From NCBI GenBank assembly GCA_002491905.1, contig DKWV01000045.1, positions 31,279-95,278 on the forward strand: a DNA stretch of 64,000 nucleotides, in the 5' to 3' direction. This document shows, piece by piece, positions 34,319-43,792 of the stretch; within the stretch, counting starts at the first letter, position 1, and each line of letters starts with the position of its first letter. The stretch comes from Lachnospiraceae bacterium UBA7143. GTDB lineage: Bacteria > Bacillota > Clostridia > Lachnospirales > Lachnospiraceae. Under the pieces are notes generated by a model that worked only from the letters and a program-made list of their open reading frames with translations, ran no database searches and was not told the origin of the DNA. The position numbers and the translations under genes were made by a program.

Positions 34319-35125
34319 ATGAAAAAATTTATCGGTTCCATTATGACTTTGTCGGTTATGGTTGTTCTTATGACAGGATGCGGAAAAACAGAAGGCGGGA
34401 CAGTATCTACGGACGGTTCCACGTCCATGGAAAAGGTGATCGGCGCGCTGGGAGAAGCCTTCGAACAGGATAACCCAGGAATGACCTTTACATACAATCC
34501 GACCGGCTCGGGTTCCGGCATTACGGCCGTTGCCGAGGGACGCTGTGACATCGGGCTTTCCAGCCGCAGTCTGAAAGAGGAAGAAAAGGGGCAGGGACTG
34601 ACCGAGACCGTACTGGCTCTCGACGGCATTGCTATTATCGTGAATCCGGATAATCCGATAGATGATATTGATTTGGAAACAGTTGCCGGAATTTATACGG
34701 GAGAGATCACAAACTGGAAGGATGTCGGCGGCAGCGATCTGGAAATCGTCCTGATCGGACGTGAGGCGGGAAGCGGTACAAGGGATGGGTTTGAATCCAT
34801 CACGGGCACGGAGGATGCCTGCAAGTACCGTCAGGAATTGACGTCAACCGGGGATGTGATCACAACGGTTGCGGGCAATCCGGGGGCAATTGGTTACGCG
34901 TCCCTCGCATCAGTAAAGGAGACGGTAAAGGCGCTTTCCGTAGGCGGCATTGTGCCCACGGAAGAATCCATAAAAGACGGGAGTTACGTCGTGCAGCGTC
35001 CCTTTGTGCTGGTGACAAAAAGCGGTACAGCGCTTTCTAAAACGGTGCAGCAGTTTTTCGATTATATCACCTCGCCTGAGGCGGGCGGGATTATTTCTTC
35101 CGCAGGCGCAGTGCCTGTAAACTGA
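34319..35125 (+). CDS. pstS: Phosphate-binding lipoprotein PstS
   Basis: 268 residues after AAAGGAG. Lipobox VVLMTGCGK (Cys21), then the PstS fold: DGSTSMEKVIGALGEAF, NPTGSGSGITAVAEG (phosphate-binding loop), IGLSSRSLKEEE, and the second loop REAGSGTRDGFESITG. Anchored outside the membrane, it delivers phosphate to the permease encoded downstream. First gene of the pst-pho operon. Confidence 0.97.
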   Translation: MKKFIGSIMTLSVMVVLMTGCGKTEGGTVSTDGSTSMEKVIGALGEAFEQDNPGMTFTYNPTGSGSGITAVAEGRCDIGLSSRSLKEEEKGQGLTETVLALDGIAIIVNPDNPIDDIDLETVAGIYTGEITNWKDVGGSDLEIVLIGREAGSGTRDGFESITGTEDACKYRQELTSTGDVITTVAGNPGAIGYASLASVKETVKALSVGGIVPTEESIKDGSYVVQRPFVLVTKSGTALSKTVQQFFDYITSPEAGGIISSAGAVPVN

Positions 35126-35151
35126 GTGCGTGGGATGCGAGGTGGACTCAG

Positions 35152-37044
35152 ATGAAGAACAGAAAGCGGCTCATGGAGAATGTGATATACGGCATCTTCC
35201 TGATACTTGGTCTGGTTACGGTCGGGTGCGTGCTTTTGATTACCGTTTATCTCGTCATATCCGGCATCCCGGCGATTCGCAAGATCGGCATCCTGCGTTT
35301 CCTGCTGGGGGAGAAGTGGGCGTCCACGGCGGACCAGCCGCAGTATGGGATTTTACCCTTTATCCTCACAAGCGTTTACGGGACAGCCGGTGCGATTTTC
35401 ATCGGCGTGCCGATCGGTTTTATGACAGCGGTTTATCTCTCGAAGATAGCGGGACCAAGGGTAAAGAGCGTGATCGAGACGGCGGTCAGCCTGCTGGCGG
35501 GGATTCCGTCGGTGGTATATGGGCTGGTGGGCATGATGGTGCTTGTACCGGGCATACGGACCGCGTTTGGCATCCCGGACGGGGCGAGTCTCTTTGCGGC
35601 GATCATCGTTCTTGCCATCATGATCCTGCCATCCATTATCAAGGTGTCGCTCACTGCGCTGGAGGCGGTTCCCAAGGAGTATGAGGACGCCTCCCTCGCG
35701 CTTGGTGCGACGCCCGTTGAGACGTACTTTAGGGTATCGGTTCCGGCGGCGAAAAGCGGTATCGCGGCGGCAGTGGTCCTGGGGGTCGGCAGGGCGATCG
35801 GAGAGGCGATGGCTGTTATGATGGTAGCCGGGAATGCCCCCAATATGCCGGGGATTTTTCAAAGTGTCAGATTCCTCACGACCGCCGTGGCGAGCGAGAT
35901 GTCCTACGCGGCTGACGGAAGCTTGCAGAAACAGGCATTATTTTCAATCGCACTGGTGCTGTTCCTCTTTATCATGATGATCAATGCGGTGTTGAATTTC
36001 TTTTTGAAACACAGTAAGGAGAACCGTAGTAAACGACATAACAAATTTCAGTTTCCCGCTCTTGCCAAAGCCATATATGGAAGCTTCGGCAAGGCAGAAA
36101 ACGAAATTTTTAATGTCGTTAACTACAACATGCACAGACAGTCCATTTCCTTCAAAAGGAAAACATATATAACGGTTATGCGCGCGCTGATGGGGATTTC
36201 AGTCGGCGTCACCTGTGCGCTGGTCGTATTTTTGATAGGCTATGTACTGTGGAGGGGGATTCCCAATATCACATGGGAACTGCTTGCCACAAAGCCGAGC
36301 TATCTGTCAGAGCGGATAGGTATCCTGCCGGATATTCTCAATACAGTCTATATTGTGGCAGCGACGCTGGTCTTTGTGCTGCCGCTTGGGGTGGGCGCAG
36401 CGATTTACCTTACGGAGTACGCCAAAAACAGAAAGCTGGTAAACATGATTGAGTATGCCGCCGAAACCTTGTCGGGTATTCCGTCTATTATTTACGGTCT
36501 TGTGGGCATGCTGTTTTTCTGCCAGTTCTTCGGTATGAAAACGTCTCTGCTGGCGGGGGCGTTTACCCTGGTGATCATGAATCTGCCCACGGTTATGCGC
36601 ACGACGCAGGAAAGTCTCAAAACTGTACCGCAGAGTTACCGTGAGGGGGCTTTCGGGCTGGGAGCGGGGAAATGGCGCGTGATCCGCACGGTTGTATTTC
36701 CCGGCTGTATTGACGGTGTTATAACGGGCTGTATTTTATCGGTCGGGCGTATTCTCGGAGAGTCGGCGGCGCTTCTCTTCACGGCGGGTTTCGCCCACGC
36801 GCTGCACGGGATTTTTGAGGGGCTTAACAGTGCCGGGGCGACACTGACGGTCGCACTGTATGTCTATGCAAAGGAAAACGGTGAATTTGGAATTGCGTTT
36901 GCCATTGCCGCCATTCTGATGCTTTTGACAGTGTTAATCAATCTGTCCGCCACGCTGGCAGGCAGGTACTTTCAGAGAAAGGCGCACGGTGCGGGGGATA
37001 CACCGGTCAGGCGTCTACGGAAACGGAGTGGGGAAAGCGTATGA
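35152..37044 (+). CDS. pstCA: Fused phosphate permease PstC-PstA
   Basis: 630 residues, the sum of two usual permeases. Residues about 1-290 are PstC (VYGTAGAIFIGVPIGFMTAVYLSK, GIPSVVYGLVGMMVL, the EAA loop around EYEDASLALGATPVETY). A charged linker (about 285-335) leads to PstA (about 335-620: ILPDILNTVYIVAATLVFVLPLGVG, GIPSIIYGLVGMLFF, SYREGAFGLGAGKW, VGRILGESAALLFTAG). No stop or frame break occurs between them. Both halves have their own EAA loop for PstB, so one polypeptide replaces the heterodimer. The start follows GAGGTGG and the stop overlaps pstB. Confidence 0.93.
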   Translation: MKNRKRLMENVIYGIFLILGLVTVGCVLLITVYLVISGIPAIRKIGILRFLLGEKWASTADQPQYGILPFILTSVYGTAGAIFIGVPIGFMTAVYLSKIAGPRVKSVIETAVSLLAGIPSVVYGLVGMMVLVPGIRTAFGIPDGASLFAAIIVLAIMILPSIIKVSLTALEAVPKEYEDASLALGATPVETYFRVSVPAAKSGIAAAVVLGVGRAIGEAMAVMMVAGNAPNMPGIFQSVRFLTTAVASEMSYAADGSLQKQALFSIALVLFLFIMMINAVLNFFLKHSKENRSKRHNKFQFPALAKAIYGSFGKAENEIFNVVNYNMHRQSISFKRKTYITVMRALMGISVGVTCALVVFLIGYVLWRGIPNITWELLATKPSYLSERIGILPDILNTVYIVAATLVFVLPLGVGAAIYLTEYAKNRKLVNMIEYAAETLSGIPSIIYGLVGMLFFCQFFGMKTSLLAGAFTLVIMNLPTVMRTTQESLKTVPQSYREGAFGLGAGKWRVIRTVVFPGCIDGVITGCILSVGRILGESAALLFTAGFAHALHGIFEGLNSAGATLTVALYVYAKENGEFGIAFAIAAILMLLTVLINLSATLAGRYFQRKAHGAGDTPVRRLRKRSGESV

Positions 37045-37796
37045 GCAATGTGATGACAGTGAAAGACCTGTGCCTCTGGTATGGAAACACGCAGGCGCTG
37101 AAGAATATAAATATCGAGATAGAGGAACACGCCATTACGGCCTTGATCGGTCCTTCGGGGTGTGGGAAATCCACTTTCTTAAAATCCTTAAACCGGATGA
37201 ACGACCTCATTTCCGGCGTGCGGATTACGGGAGAGGTATGTTACAGGGACAAAAATATATTTGGCGCGGATGTGGATGTCAACGAACTGCGCCGCAGCAT
37301 TGGCATGGTGTTTCAGAAACCCAATCCGTTCCCGATGAGTATCTACGATAATATTGCTTACGGACCGAGAACGCATGGAATTAAAAGCAGGGCGAAGCTG
37401 GACGATATCGTGGAGCGTTCCCTGCGCGGCGCGGCCATCTGGGACGAGGTAAAGGACCGATTAAAGAAGTCGGCGCTGGGACTGTCGGGCGGCCAGCAGC
37501 AGCGGCTGTGTATCGCCCGTGCGCTGGCGGTTGAGCCGGATGTGCTTCTGATGGATGAGCCGACAAGCGCCCTCGACCCGATTTCCACATCCAAAATCGA
37601 GGAGCTTGCAATGGAACTCAGGGAAAAGTATACTATTATCATTGTGACGCACAATATGCAGCAGGCTGTGCGGATCTCTGATAATACGGCCTTCTTTCTT
37701 CTCGGTGATTTAATCGAATACGGAAACACGGAAAAGATGTTTGAGCAGCCGAAGGACAAACGGACGGAGGATTATATTACAGGGAGGTTTGGATGA
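37041..37796 (+). CDS. pstB: Phosphate ABC transporter ATPase PstB
   Basis: 251 residues, overlapping pstCA by 4 nt. Walker A GPSGCGKSTFLKSLNRMNDL, Q-loop MVFQKPNPFPMSIYDNIAYGPR (the PstB-specific motif), signature LSGGQQQRLCIARAL, Walker B LLMDEPTSALDP and switch His in TIIIVTHNMQQA are all present. It powers phosphate uptake at the cytoplasmic side. Confidence 0.98.
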   Translation: MSNVMTVKDLCLWYGNTQALKNINIEIEEHAITALIGPSGCGKSTFLKSLNRMNDLISGVRITGEVCYRDKNIFGADVDVNELRRSIGMVFQKPNPFPMSIYDNIAYGPRTHGIKSRAKLDDIVERSLRGAAIWDEVKDRLKKSALGLSGGQQQRLCIARALAVEPDVLLMDEPTSALDPISTSKIEELAMELREKYTIIIVTHNMQQAVRISDNTAFFLLGDLIEYGNTEKMFEQPKDKRTEDYITGRFG

Positions 37797-38446
37797 TGAG
37801 AAGTCATTTTGATGAGCAGCTTGCCATGCTGAATAACGAGCTGACCCAGATGGGAGCTATGTGTGAGGAGGCGATTTCGGTCGCGTCCAAGGCACTGACC
37901 ACGGGCAATGTGAAACTGACGGATCAGGTTTTATCCCTGGACGGGGAGATTAACCATATGGAACGCAAGATAGAGACGCTGTGTCTGAAACTGCTGTTGC
38001 AGCAGCAGCCTGTGGCAGGGGACCTGCGGCAGATTTCCGCAGCCCTGAAAATGATTACCGATATGGAACGGATCGGGACCCAGGCGGCGGATATCGCGGA
38101 AATTATCACGTTTCTTGACGGCCGGACCGGAGAGGAATGTGAGTATATCCGCTTTATGGCGGAGGTGGCGATTCAGATGGTCACAGAGAGCATTGACGCT
38201 TTTGTAAAGCAGGATATGGTGTCCGCGGATGCGGCCATCAACCGCGACGACGACGTGGATCACTTGTTTTTACAGGTCAAGGCTTCCCTGATCAAGATGA
38301 TAGCGGAGAGACCGACAGACGGCGGGTATGCGCTGGACCTTTTGATGATTGCGAAATATTTTGAGCGGATCGGGGATCACGCGGTCAACATAGCGGAGTG
38401 GGTGGTTTTTTCCATGACGGGCGTGCATAAAGGAGAGGATTTATGA
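37793..38446 (+). CDS. phoU: Phosphate regulator PhoU
   Basis: 217 residues; start overlaps pstB (ATGATGA, either ATG possible). Two three-helix repeats with the PhoU metal motifs: ALKMITDMERIGTQAADIAE and the second, LLMIAKYFERIGDHAVNIAEWV. PhoU links Pst transport to PhoR signalling and protects against phosphate overload. It overlaps the regulator gene by 4 nt. Confidence 0.97.
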   Translation: MMRSHFDEQLAMLNNELTQMGAMCEEAISVASKALTTGNVKLTDQVLSLDGEINHMERKIETLCLKLLLQQQPVAGDLRQISAALKMITDMERIGTQAADIAEIITFLDGRTGEECEYIRFMAEVAIQMVTESIDAFVKQDMVSADAAINRDDDVDHLFLQVKASLIKMIAERPTDGGYALDLLMIAKYFERIGDHAVNIAEWVVFSMTGVHKGEDL

Positions 38447-39120
38447 CAATATGGTGTGTAGAGGATGATGCGAGTATCCGCGACATTGAGGTATATACGC
38501 TCCATTCTACGGATTTTCAGGCAAAAGGTTTTTCTGATGCGGATTCTTTTCGAAACGCCCTTTCTACGGAAAAGCCGGATCTGATTATTCTGGATATCAT
38601 GCTGCCGGGGGAGGATGGCGTGGAACTGTTAAAGTTCCTGAAGGAGAGACCTGACACCTGCCAGATTCCGGTTATCATGGCGACGGCAAAGGGCATGGAG
38701 TATGATAAAATTCGCAGTCTTGACTTAGGGGCGGATGACTATCTTGTGAAACCCTTTGGGATGATGGAAATGGTTTCCAGGGTGAAGGCTGTCCTGCGCA
38801 GATGTAAGCCCGCGGACATACAGCGTATCCTGAGAGCAGGCGGTCTTGTAATGAATCTGGAGGAGCATACGGTCACTGCCGACGGAGAGAGGATTCAGCT
38901 TACCTTAAAGGAGTTTGCGCTTCTGAGGCTGTTTTTGTCCCATCCGGGCATGGCGTTTACAAGGGATCAGCTTTTTAATGATATTTGGGGCACCGATTAT
39001 GTCGGTGAGACGAGAACCGTGGATATGCATATCCGTACCCTTCGCGGTAAGCTGGGGGATTATGGAAAAATGATTGAGACAGTGCGCGGCGTTGGGTACA
39101 GATTAGAGGTGCGGGAATGA
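38443..39120 (+). CDS. phoP: PhoB/PhoP-family response regulator
   Basis: 225 residues. Receiver domain with VEDDASI, LIILDIMLPGEDGVELL (phosphoacceptor Asp), MATAKG and Lys in LVKPFG; OmpR-type winged helix in the C-terminal half (LTLKEFALLRLFLSHPGMAFTR, RTVDMHIRTLRGKLG, VRGVGYRLE). Location between phoU and the phoR-like kinase makes it the operon's phosphate regulator. It overlaps both neighbours by 4 nt. Confidence 0.93.
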   Translation: MTIWCVEDDASIRDIEVYTLHSTDFQAKGFSDADSFRNALSTEKPDLIILDIMLPGEDGVELLKFLKERPDTCQIPVIMATAKGMEYDKIRSLDLGADDYLVKPFGMMEMVSRVKAVLRRCKPADIQRILRAGGLVMNLEEHTVTADGERIQLTLKEFALLRLFLSHPGMAFTRDQLFNDIWGTDYVGETRTVDMHIRTLRGKLGDYGKMIETVRGVGYRLEVRE

Positions 39121-40781
39121 CAAAGAAAATTTTTTGGTCCATTATGCTTGCTGCGGGGGCCGTTCTGGCTGCAAGCCTTGTTGTGATCATGGGCTGTCTT
39201 TACAGCTATTTTAGCAATATTCAGGGGAAACAGCTGCAGGATGAACTGGCGTTGGCGGTTGCTGCCGTGGAAAGGAACGGAAAGGAATATCTTGAAAAAG
39301 TACAGCCCGGACAGTACCGCCTGACATGGGTCGCGGGAAACGGAGATGTCCTGTACGATACACAGTCCGGCGGCGCAGGTATGGAGAACCATGCGGACAG
39401 ACAGGAAATACGGGAGGCGCTGTTAAACAGGGAGGGAAAAAGTTCGCGTTATTCTACGACCTTATTGGAAAAGACGCTCTACTATGCCCAGAGGCTGGAG
39501 GACGGATCGGTGCTTAGAATTTCGGTCAGCAGCGTTACAGTATGGGTTCTCGTACTGGGGATGATACAGCCGATTCTTATTGTTATCACGGTTGCCCTCA
39601 TTATATCGGGAATATTGGCCAGCCGGATTTCGCATCATATCATGGAGCCGTTGAACAGCCTGGATCTGGAAAGGCCGCTGGAGAATGACACCTATGAGGA
39701 GATAGCGCCGCTGCTAAACCGGATCAACAAGCAGCACAGACAAATTGCCATGCAGATGTCGGAACTGCAGAGGAGGAGTGACGAGTTTGCCCAGATTACA
39801 CGGGGCATGACAGAGGGACTGGTGCTTTTGAATGAGAAAAATATGATTATAAGCATCAATCCGGCCGCGCTGAAGCTGTTCCATGCAGAGGAGTCCTGTA
39901 AGGGAAAAGATTTCCTGATTATTGAGCGCAGCCCTCATGTAAGCCATGCCATTCAGGACGCACTTTCAAACGGGCACAGTGAAATCCGCATTGAGCGGGA
40001 GGGCAAAGAGTATCAGATCCATGTCAACCGTATTGAATCCAACGGTTCCGTGATTGGGGCGGTGGTGCTTGCCTTTGATATAACGGAGGCCGCTTACGCG
40101 GAGAGGAACCGCAGGGAGTTTACGGCCAATGTATCGCATGAACTGAAAACGCCGCTGCAGTCCATAATGGGAAGTGCGGAGTTAATAGAAAACGGCCTTG
40201 TAAAGGAAGAAGATATGCCGCGCTTCGTAGGACACATCCGAACGGAGGCGGAAAGGCTGGTGACGCTGATTGAGGATATTATCCGGTTATCCCGGCTGGA
40301 TGAGGGGAACGAGATGCCGTTTGAAAATGTGGATCTGTATGAGGTGGCGGCTGAGGTCACCGCAGGACTTAATGATGCGGCGGCAGCGGCAAATGTGAAA
40401 ATTACCCTGACAGGGGAAAAAGTCAATGTGAAGGGCGTCCGGCGGCTTTTGACGGAAACCATATTTAATCTGTGTGATAATGCAATCAAATACAATAAGG
40501 ACGGCGGTACGGTGGAGGTTACCGTAAGCAGGCAGGAAGATCACGGCGTAGTCACCGTGAAGGATTCCGGGATCGGCATTTCTCCGGAACACCAGACAAG
40601 GGTATTTGAACGGTTTTACCGGGTGGATAAGAGCCGCTCCAAGGAGTCGGGAGGAACCGGTTTGGGGCTTTCCATCGTGAAACATGCCGTGCAGTATATG
40701 AACGGAAAAATTGATCTGCACAGCACCCCCGGGGAGGGAACCGACATTCAGATTTCTTTTCAGGAAAATAAAATAATGTGA
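39117..40781 (+). CDS. phoR: PhoR-type sensor histidine kinase
   Basis: 554 residues. Two membrane segments (about 7-28 and 140-165) flank a moderate extracytoplasmic domain; HAMP-like linker, then a PAS domain (about 225-320: ITRGMTEGLVLLNEKNMIISINPAALKLF), HisKA with FTANVSHELKTPLQSIMGSAE, and HATPase with NLCDNAIKYN, DSGIGIS and GGTGLGLSIVKH. This matches PhoR of Firmicutes. It phosphorylates the regulator encoded upstream when phosphate is scarce. Last gene of the operon. Confidence 0.94.
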   Translation: MTKKIFWSIMLAAGAVLAASLVVIMGCLYSYFSNIQGKQLQDELALAVAAVERNGKEYLEKVQPGQYRLTWVAGNGDVLYDTQSGGAGMENHADRQEIREALLNREGKSSRYSTTLLEKTLYYAQRLEDGSVLRISVSSVTVWVLVLGMIQPILIVITVALIISGILASRISHHIMEPLNSLDLERPLENDTYEEIAPLLNRINKQHRQIAMQMSELQRRSDEFAQITRGMTEGLVLLNEKNMIISINPAALKLFHAEESCKGKDFLIIERSPHVSHAIQDALSNGHSEIRIEREGKEYQIHVNRIESNGSVIGAVVLAFDITEAAYAERNRREFTANVSHELKTPLQSIMGSAELIENGLVKEEDMPRFVGHIRTEAERLVTLIEDIIRLSRLDEGNEMPFENVDLYEVAAEVTAGLNDAAAAANVKITLTGEKVNVKGVRRLLTETIFNLCDNAIKYNKDGGTVEVTVSRQEDHGVVTVKDSGIGISPEHQTRVFERFYRVDKSRSKESGGTGLGLSIVKHAVQYMNGKIDLHSTPGEGTDIQISFQENKIM

Positions 40782-40868
40782 TACGGACCGGGAATCGCTT
40801 CCTTTTAGTGACAGTTCATGATATGATTTTTAGTAGAAACGGAACTGTTGGATATTGGAGGAAACGCA

Positions 40869-42569
40869 GTGAACAGAGAGAATCAGACCATTAGTTTATT
40901 GACACCGCCGGCATGTGTGCCTGACTATAAAATATTATCCGACGCGGCGATCCATGATTTGGGGTTGGATTATATCTGCGGGCAGATCACAGAGAAAAAA
41001 TCAGAGCAGACGCTGTGTTTATCTATTCTTTCCAAAATGACGGAAAACCCTGAGGTGACACGGTACCGAAGCGATGTTTTTGCGGATATCTACCGAAATA
41101 AAGCGATGCGGGATGAAATGCTCCGCATTCTGGATAAAATCAATTTCCTGCGCGATTACGGAAGTATAGGCAGGACATATGAGGAGTCGGCAAATGTGTG
41201 GGATCTCATGCACCGGCTGGATGAACTGAAGGACTATATCCAGTATGTGGAGGCAATTTTTAAAAGTCTGTCGGATGCGGAGTTACACTCGGAGGGGCTG
41301 CTTGGTTTAAAAGAATACACCGACAATTTATATCATGATAACGGATTCTCGGAGCTGAAGAAGGATATTGAAGCTTTGCGGGCAACGACTACGGAACTTA
41401 GGAGTGTCACGGTAGGAATCAATTTGAATGACCGATTTGAGGCGGATGGAATCGGACTGATTTCTATTAACAATAAGTATTTTACCAAATCTAATCTTCT
41501 TGATACTTTCTGTGAGAAAATTTCCATGAAGGATGCCATAAAATCAGATACGGAATGGAAAGAGGAGTACAAGTATCATCCGTTTGCAGCAGAGACATCA
41601 AAAATGCCGGATATCATTTCGCGCCGGGGAATCGCGTTGATTCCCGACGGAGATATGATGGAAGATGTGCCGAGATACATGAACCGCGTCACAAACCAGA
41701 TGCTGTCGGCGGTTGTGAAAAAGCTGAAAAGTGTATTGGATCAATATGTGTCCGTGACTATTACGGATATTACGGAGCTGATACCCGAATTTATTTACTA
41801 TGTCCGTTTTGCGGAATACATAGAAAGGCTAAATGGCCGGGGACTGCATTTTTGTAAGGCTGTGCTGGCTGCTGGGGCCGCTGACGAACGTATGATGCGC
41901 GCGAAAGCGTTCTATAACCTGAAGCTTGCGACAATGTCTGCGGAGGGACGGGAAAAGATTGTAGACAATGACCTGGACTTTGGTAAGGAATGTCTGGTAT
42001 ATATTCTGACAGGCGCGAACCGCGGCGGGAAAACGACGGTCACACAGGCGGTAGGTCTTCTGTTTGCGCTCGCGCAGGGCGGTATTTTTGTGCCGGCAGA
42101 TTCCTTTACTTTTCAACCGGTTGACTGTATCTACACCCATTTTCCGGCGGATGAGGACAGGACCACGGATCTTGGCCGTCTGGGAGAAGAGTGCAGGCGG
42201 TTCCGCCAGATTTATTCCGACAGCACGGAGAACAGCCTGCTTCTGCTCAATGAGACTTTCTCTACGACCTCCTTTGAGGAAGGGTATTTTATTGCGAAGG
42301 ATGCCGTCAGGGCAATTCTGGAAAAGGGGATCCGAACGATCTACAACACCCATATGCATAAGCTTGCCTTTGATCGGGAAGAATTGAATCGGTCTTACGA
42401 TTCTGTCAAAGCGGTTTCCCTGATTGTGAAAGCGGACGGAGGCAACCGCTCCTTCAAAATTGCGATGGCACCGCCGGAGGGCATGTCCTATGCGGGGGAT
42501 ATTGCAAGGAAGTACGGGGTGACATATGAAATGTTGGTGAACCAAATTACGGTTCACGATGATGAATGA
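40869..42569 (+). CDS. MutS-like ATPase (non-canonical, lacks mismatch-binding domain)
   Basis: 566 residues from the GTG at 40869, 7 nt after GGAGG. The C-terminal ABC-type ATPase has Walker A TGANRGGKTTVTQAVG, then FTFQPVDCIYTHFPADED, LLLLNETFSTTSFEEG (Walker B-like) and NTHMHKLAF. The N-terminal two thirds are helical and resemble the MutS lever/clamp region, but the N-terminal mismatch-recognition domain with Phe-x-Glu is absent. Similar short MutS-family proteins occur widely in Firmicutes and their role in DNA metabolism is not settled. Stand-alone gene. Confidence 0.82.
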   Translation: MNRENQTISLLTPPACVPDYKILSDAAIHDLGLDYICGQITEKKSEQTLCLSILSKMTENPEVTRYRSDVFADIYRNKAMRDEMLRILDKINFLRDYGSIGRTYEESANVWDLMHRLDELKDYIQYVEAIFKSLSDAELHSEGLLGLKEYTDNLYHDNGFSELKKDIEALRATTTELRSVTVGINLNDRFEADGIGLISINNKYFTKSNLLDTFCEKISMKDAIKSDTEWKEEYKYHPFAAETSKMPDIISRRGIALIPDGDMMEDVPRYMNRVTNQMLSAVVKKLKSVLDQYVSVTITDITELIPEFIYYVRFAEYIERLNGRGLHFCKAVLAAGAADERMMRAKAFYNLKLATMSAEGREKIVDNDLDFGKECLVYILTGANRGGKTTVTQAVGLLFALAQGGIFVPADSFTFQPVDCIYTHFPADEDRTTDLGRLGEECRRFRQIYSDSTENSLLLLNETFSTTSFEEGYFIAKDAVRAILEKGIRTIYNTHMHKLAFDREELNRSYDSVKAVSLIVKADGGNRSFKIAMAPPEGMSYAGDIARKYGVTYEMLVNQITVHDDE

Positions 42570-42603
42570 AAAAAGCGGACAGACCGTTCACAGCCTATCC
42601 GCT
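42567..42603 (-). terminator. Terminator between MutS-like and FlxA-like genes
   Basis: AGCGGA (42574-42579) and TCCGCT (42598-42603) pair; read on the minus strand the stem is followed by TTTTTTC, so it ends the minus-strand coiled-coil gene and may also stop the convergent transcript. Confidence 0.65.
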
Positions 42604-42621
42604 CAATATTTCCCCATTATA

Positions 42622-43593
42622 TTACGCAATAGCAACGTGAAATCCCTGTTGCGCGGCATTTTCATCCGGCGGCACGCTCAGGCCGCTGACCTGGAAGTGA
42701 TTTCCCGCATCATTCTGTGCCGCACTGTTTGCGGGCTCCATGTCTACAGCCGCTTTCATAGTATTACCCGCTTCGTTCAACATAGAAAACTGTGCTGCCA
42801 TTTCCTGCTTTCGCTGCTTCTGCATCTCATCCAGCTCGGCCTGTTTGCGGTCCGTATTCGTGCCGAGGAGGGCATCCTGTTTCATTTCTCCCTTTAAAAC
42901 GGCGATACCGTCATTGGTTTTGGTTACAAGCGTTCCCATACGGTCGGCAATCTGCGCAAAAGTGTCTGCTGATACCATAGCCTGCATTTCCTGAGCGGTT
43001 GGTCTGAACGCATCAGTGGGATCGGTATCCGTCTCTTCCTCTTCAGGCGCCGGTTCCTCTGCGGCAGCGGTGGCTTCCACGTTTTCATCAGCCGGTCTGG
43101 TCTGTACAGGGTCTGTGCTGCCCCCAGCAGGATTTAGGACTTCTTTCAGGATAACGGTGCCGTCGCTGCTCTGGGTTATGACGGTGCCGGGCTGCATCGT
43201 CTGCCGTGCATCAGATGCCGAATCCTCTTTGTCCGTCGTATTTGCGGATGTTCCCGCAGTCTGTGTCCCGCTTTCGGCATCTTCCTCATTTAATGGATTC
43301 TGCTCTTTGCGCAGTTCGGCAAGCATGGCCTCTCTTTCCTGCGAGCGGACAAGCTCTTCCTGATGCTGTTTCAGCTCAGTGTCAAGACTGGATTTCTCTT
43401 TCTGCAGCTTTTCCTTTTCATTGGCCTTTTCATTAGTAGAAAGCTCCTCGTCCGAGGACAGTTTCTGCAGTTCCTGCTGCACGTCTGTAATTTTGTCCTG
43501 GATGCTTTTACTTTTGTGATCCTTCAGATCGGCAGAAGTCATCTGCATGACTGACATACTGCTGCCTGTTGATGTTATACCGCTAATTCCCAT
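42622..43593 (-). CDS. FlxA-like coiled-coil protein
   Basis: 323 residues without a signal peptide. Residues about 30-100 form a strong Lys/Glu/Gln coiled coil (IQDKITDVQQELQKLSSDEE, LQKEKSSLDTELKQHQEELV). The middle (about 105-200) is low-complexity and acidic, with a Pro/Glu/Thr stretch EEPAPEEEETDTDPTDAF. A second helical region ends the protein. The N-terminus MGISGITSTGSSM and the coiled coil resemble FlxA-like proteins found with flagellar genes, but no such genes are near. The function is not known. The gene has a GGGGAAGGAGATG region upstream. Confidence 0.6.
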   Translation of the reverse strand: MGISGITSTGSSMSVMQMTSADLKDHKSKSIQDKITDVQQELQKLSSDEELSTNEKANEKEKLQKEKSSLDTELKQHQEELVRSQEREAMLAELRKEQNPLNEEDAESGTQTAGTSANTTDKEDSASDARQTMQPGTVITQSSDGTVILKEVLNPAGGSTDPVQTRPADENVEATAAAEEPAPEEEETDTDPTDAFRPTAQEMQAMVSADTFAQIADRMGTLVTKTNDGIAVLKGEMKQDALLGTNTDRKQAELDEMQKQRKQEMAAQFSMLNEAGNTMKAAVDMEPANSAAQNDAGNHFQVSGLSVPPDENAAQQGFHVAIA

Positions 43594-43792
43594 AGAATCA
43601 TCTCCTTCCCCTCAATAAAGGATGATTTCAGACACGATATGTTCCGTATGTATTTTCCAATTTCATCTGATTGGTATACTTAATTATATTTTACTATTTT
43701 TTAGCGGTAAAGTGCAAGCCTGTTTTTTAATAAATATGTCACGTTACCTTTTACTTTTTTCATACGTGTTTCAGGTAAAGGAGGTGAAACGA

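Noticed and set aside
35130..35684. Plus-strand 184-codon frame overlapping pstCA
   Set aside because: It lies almost entirely inside the permease gene in another phase, has Arg/His/Gly-rich composition typical of out-of-frame translation and no ribosome site.
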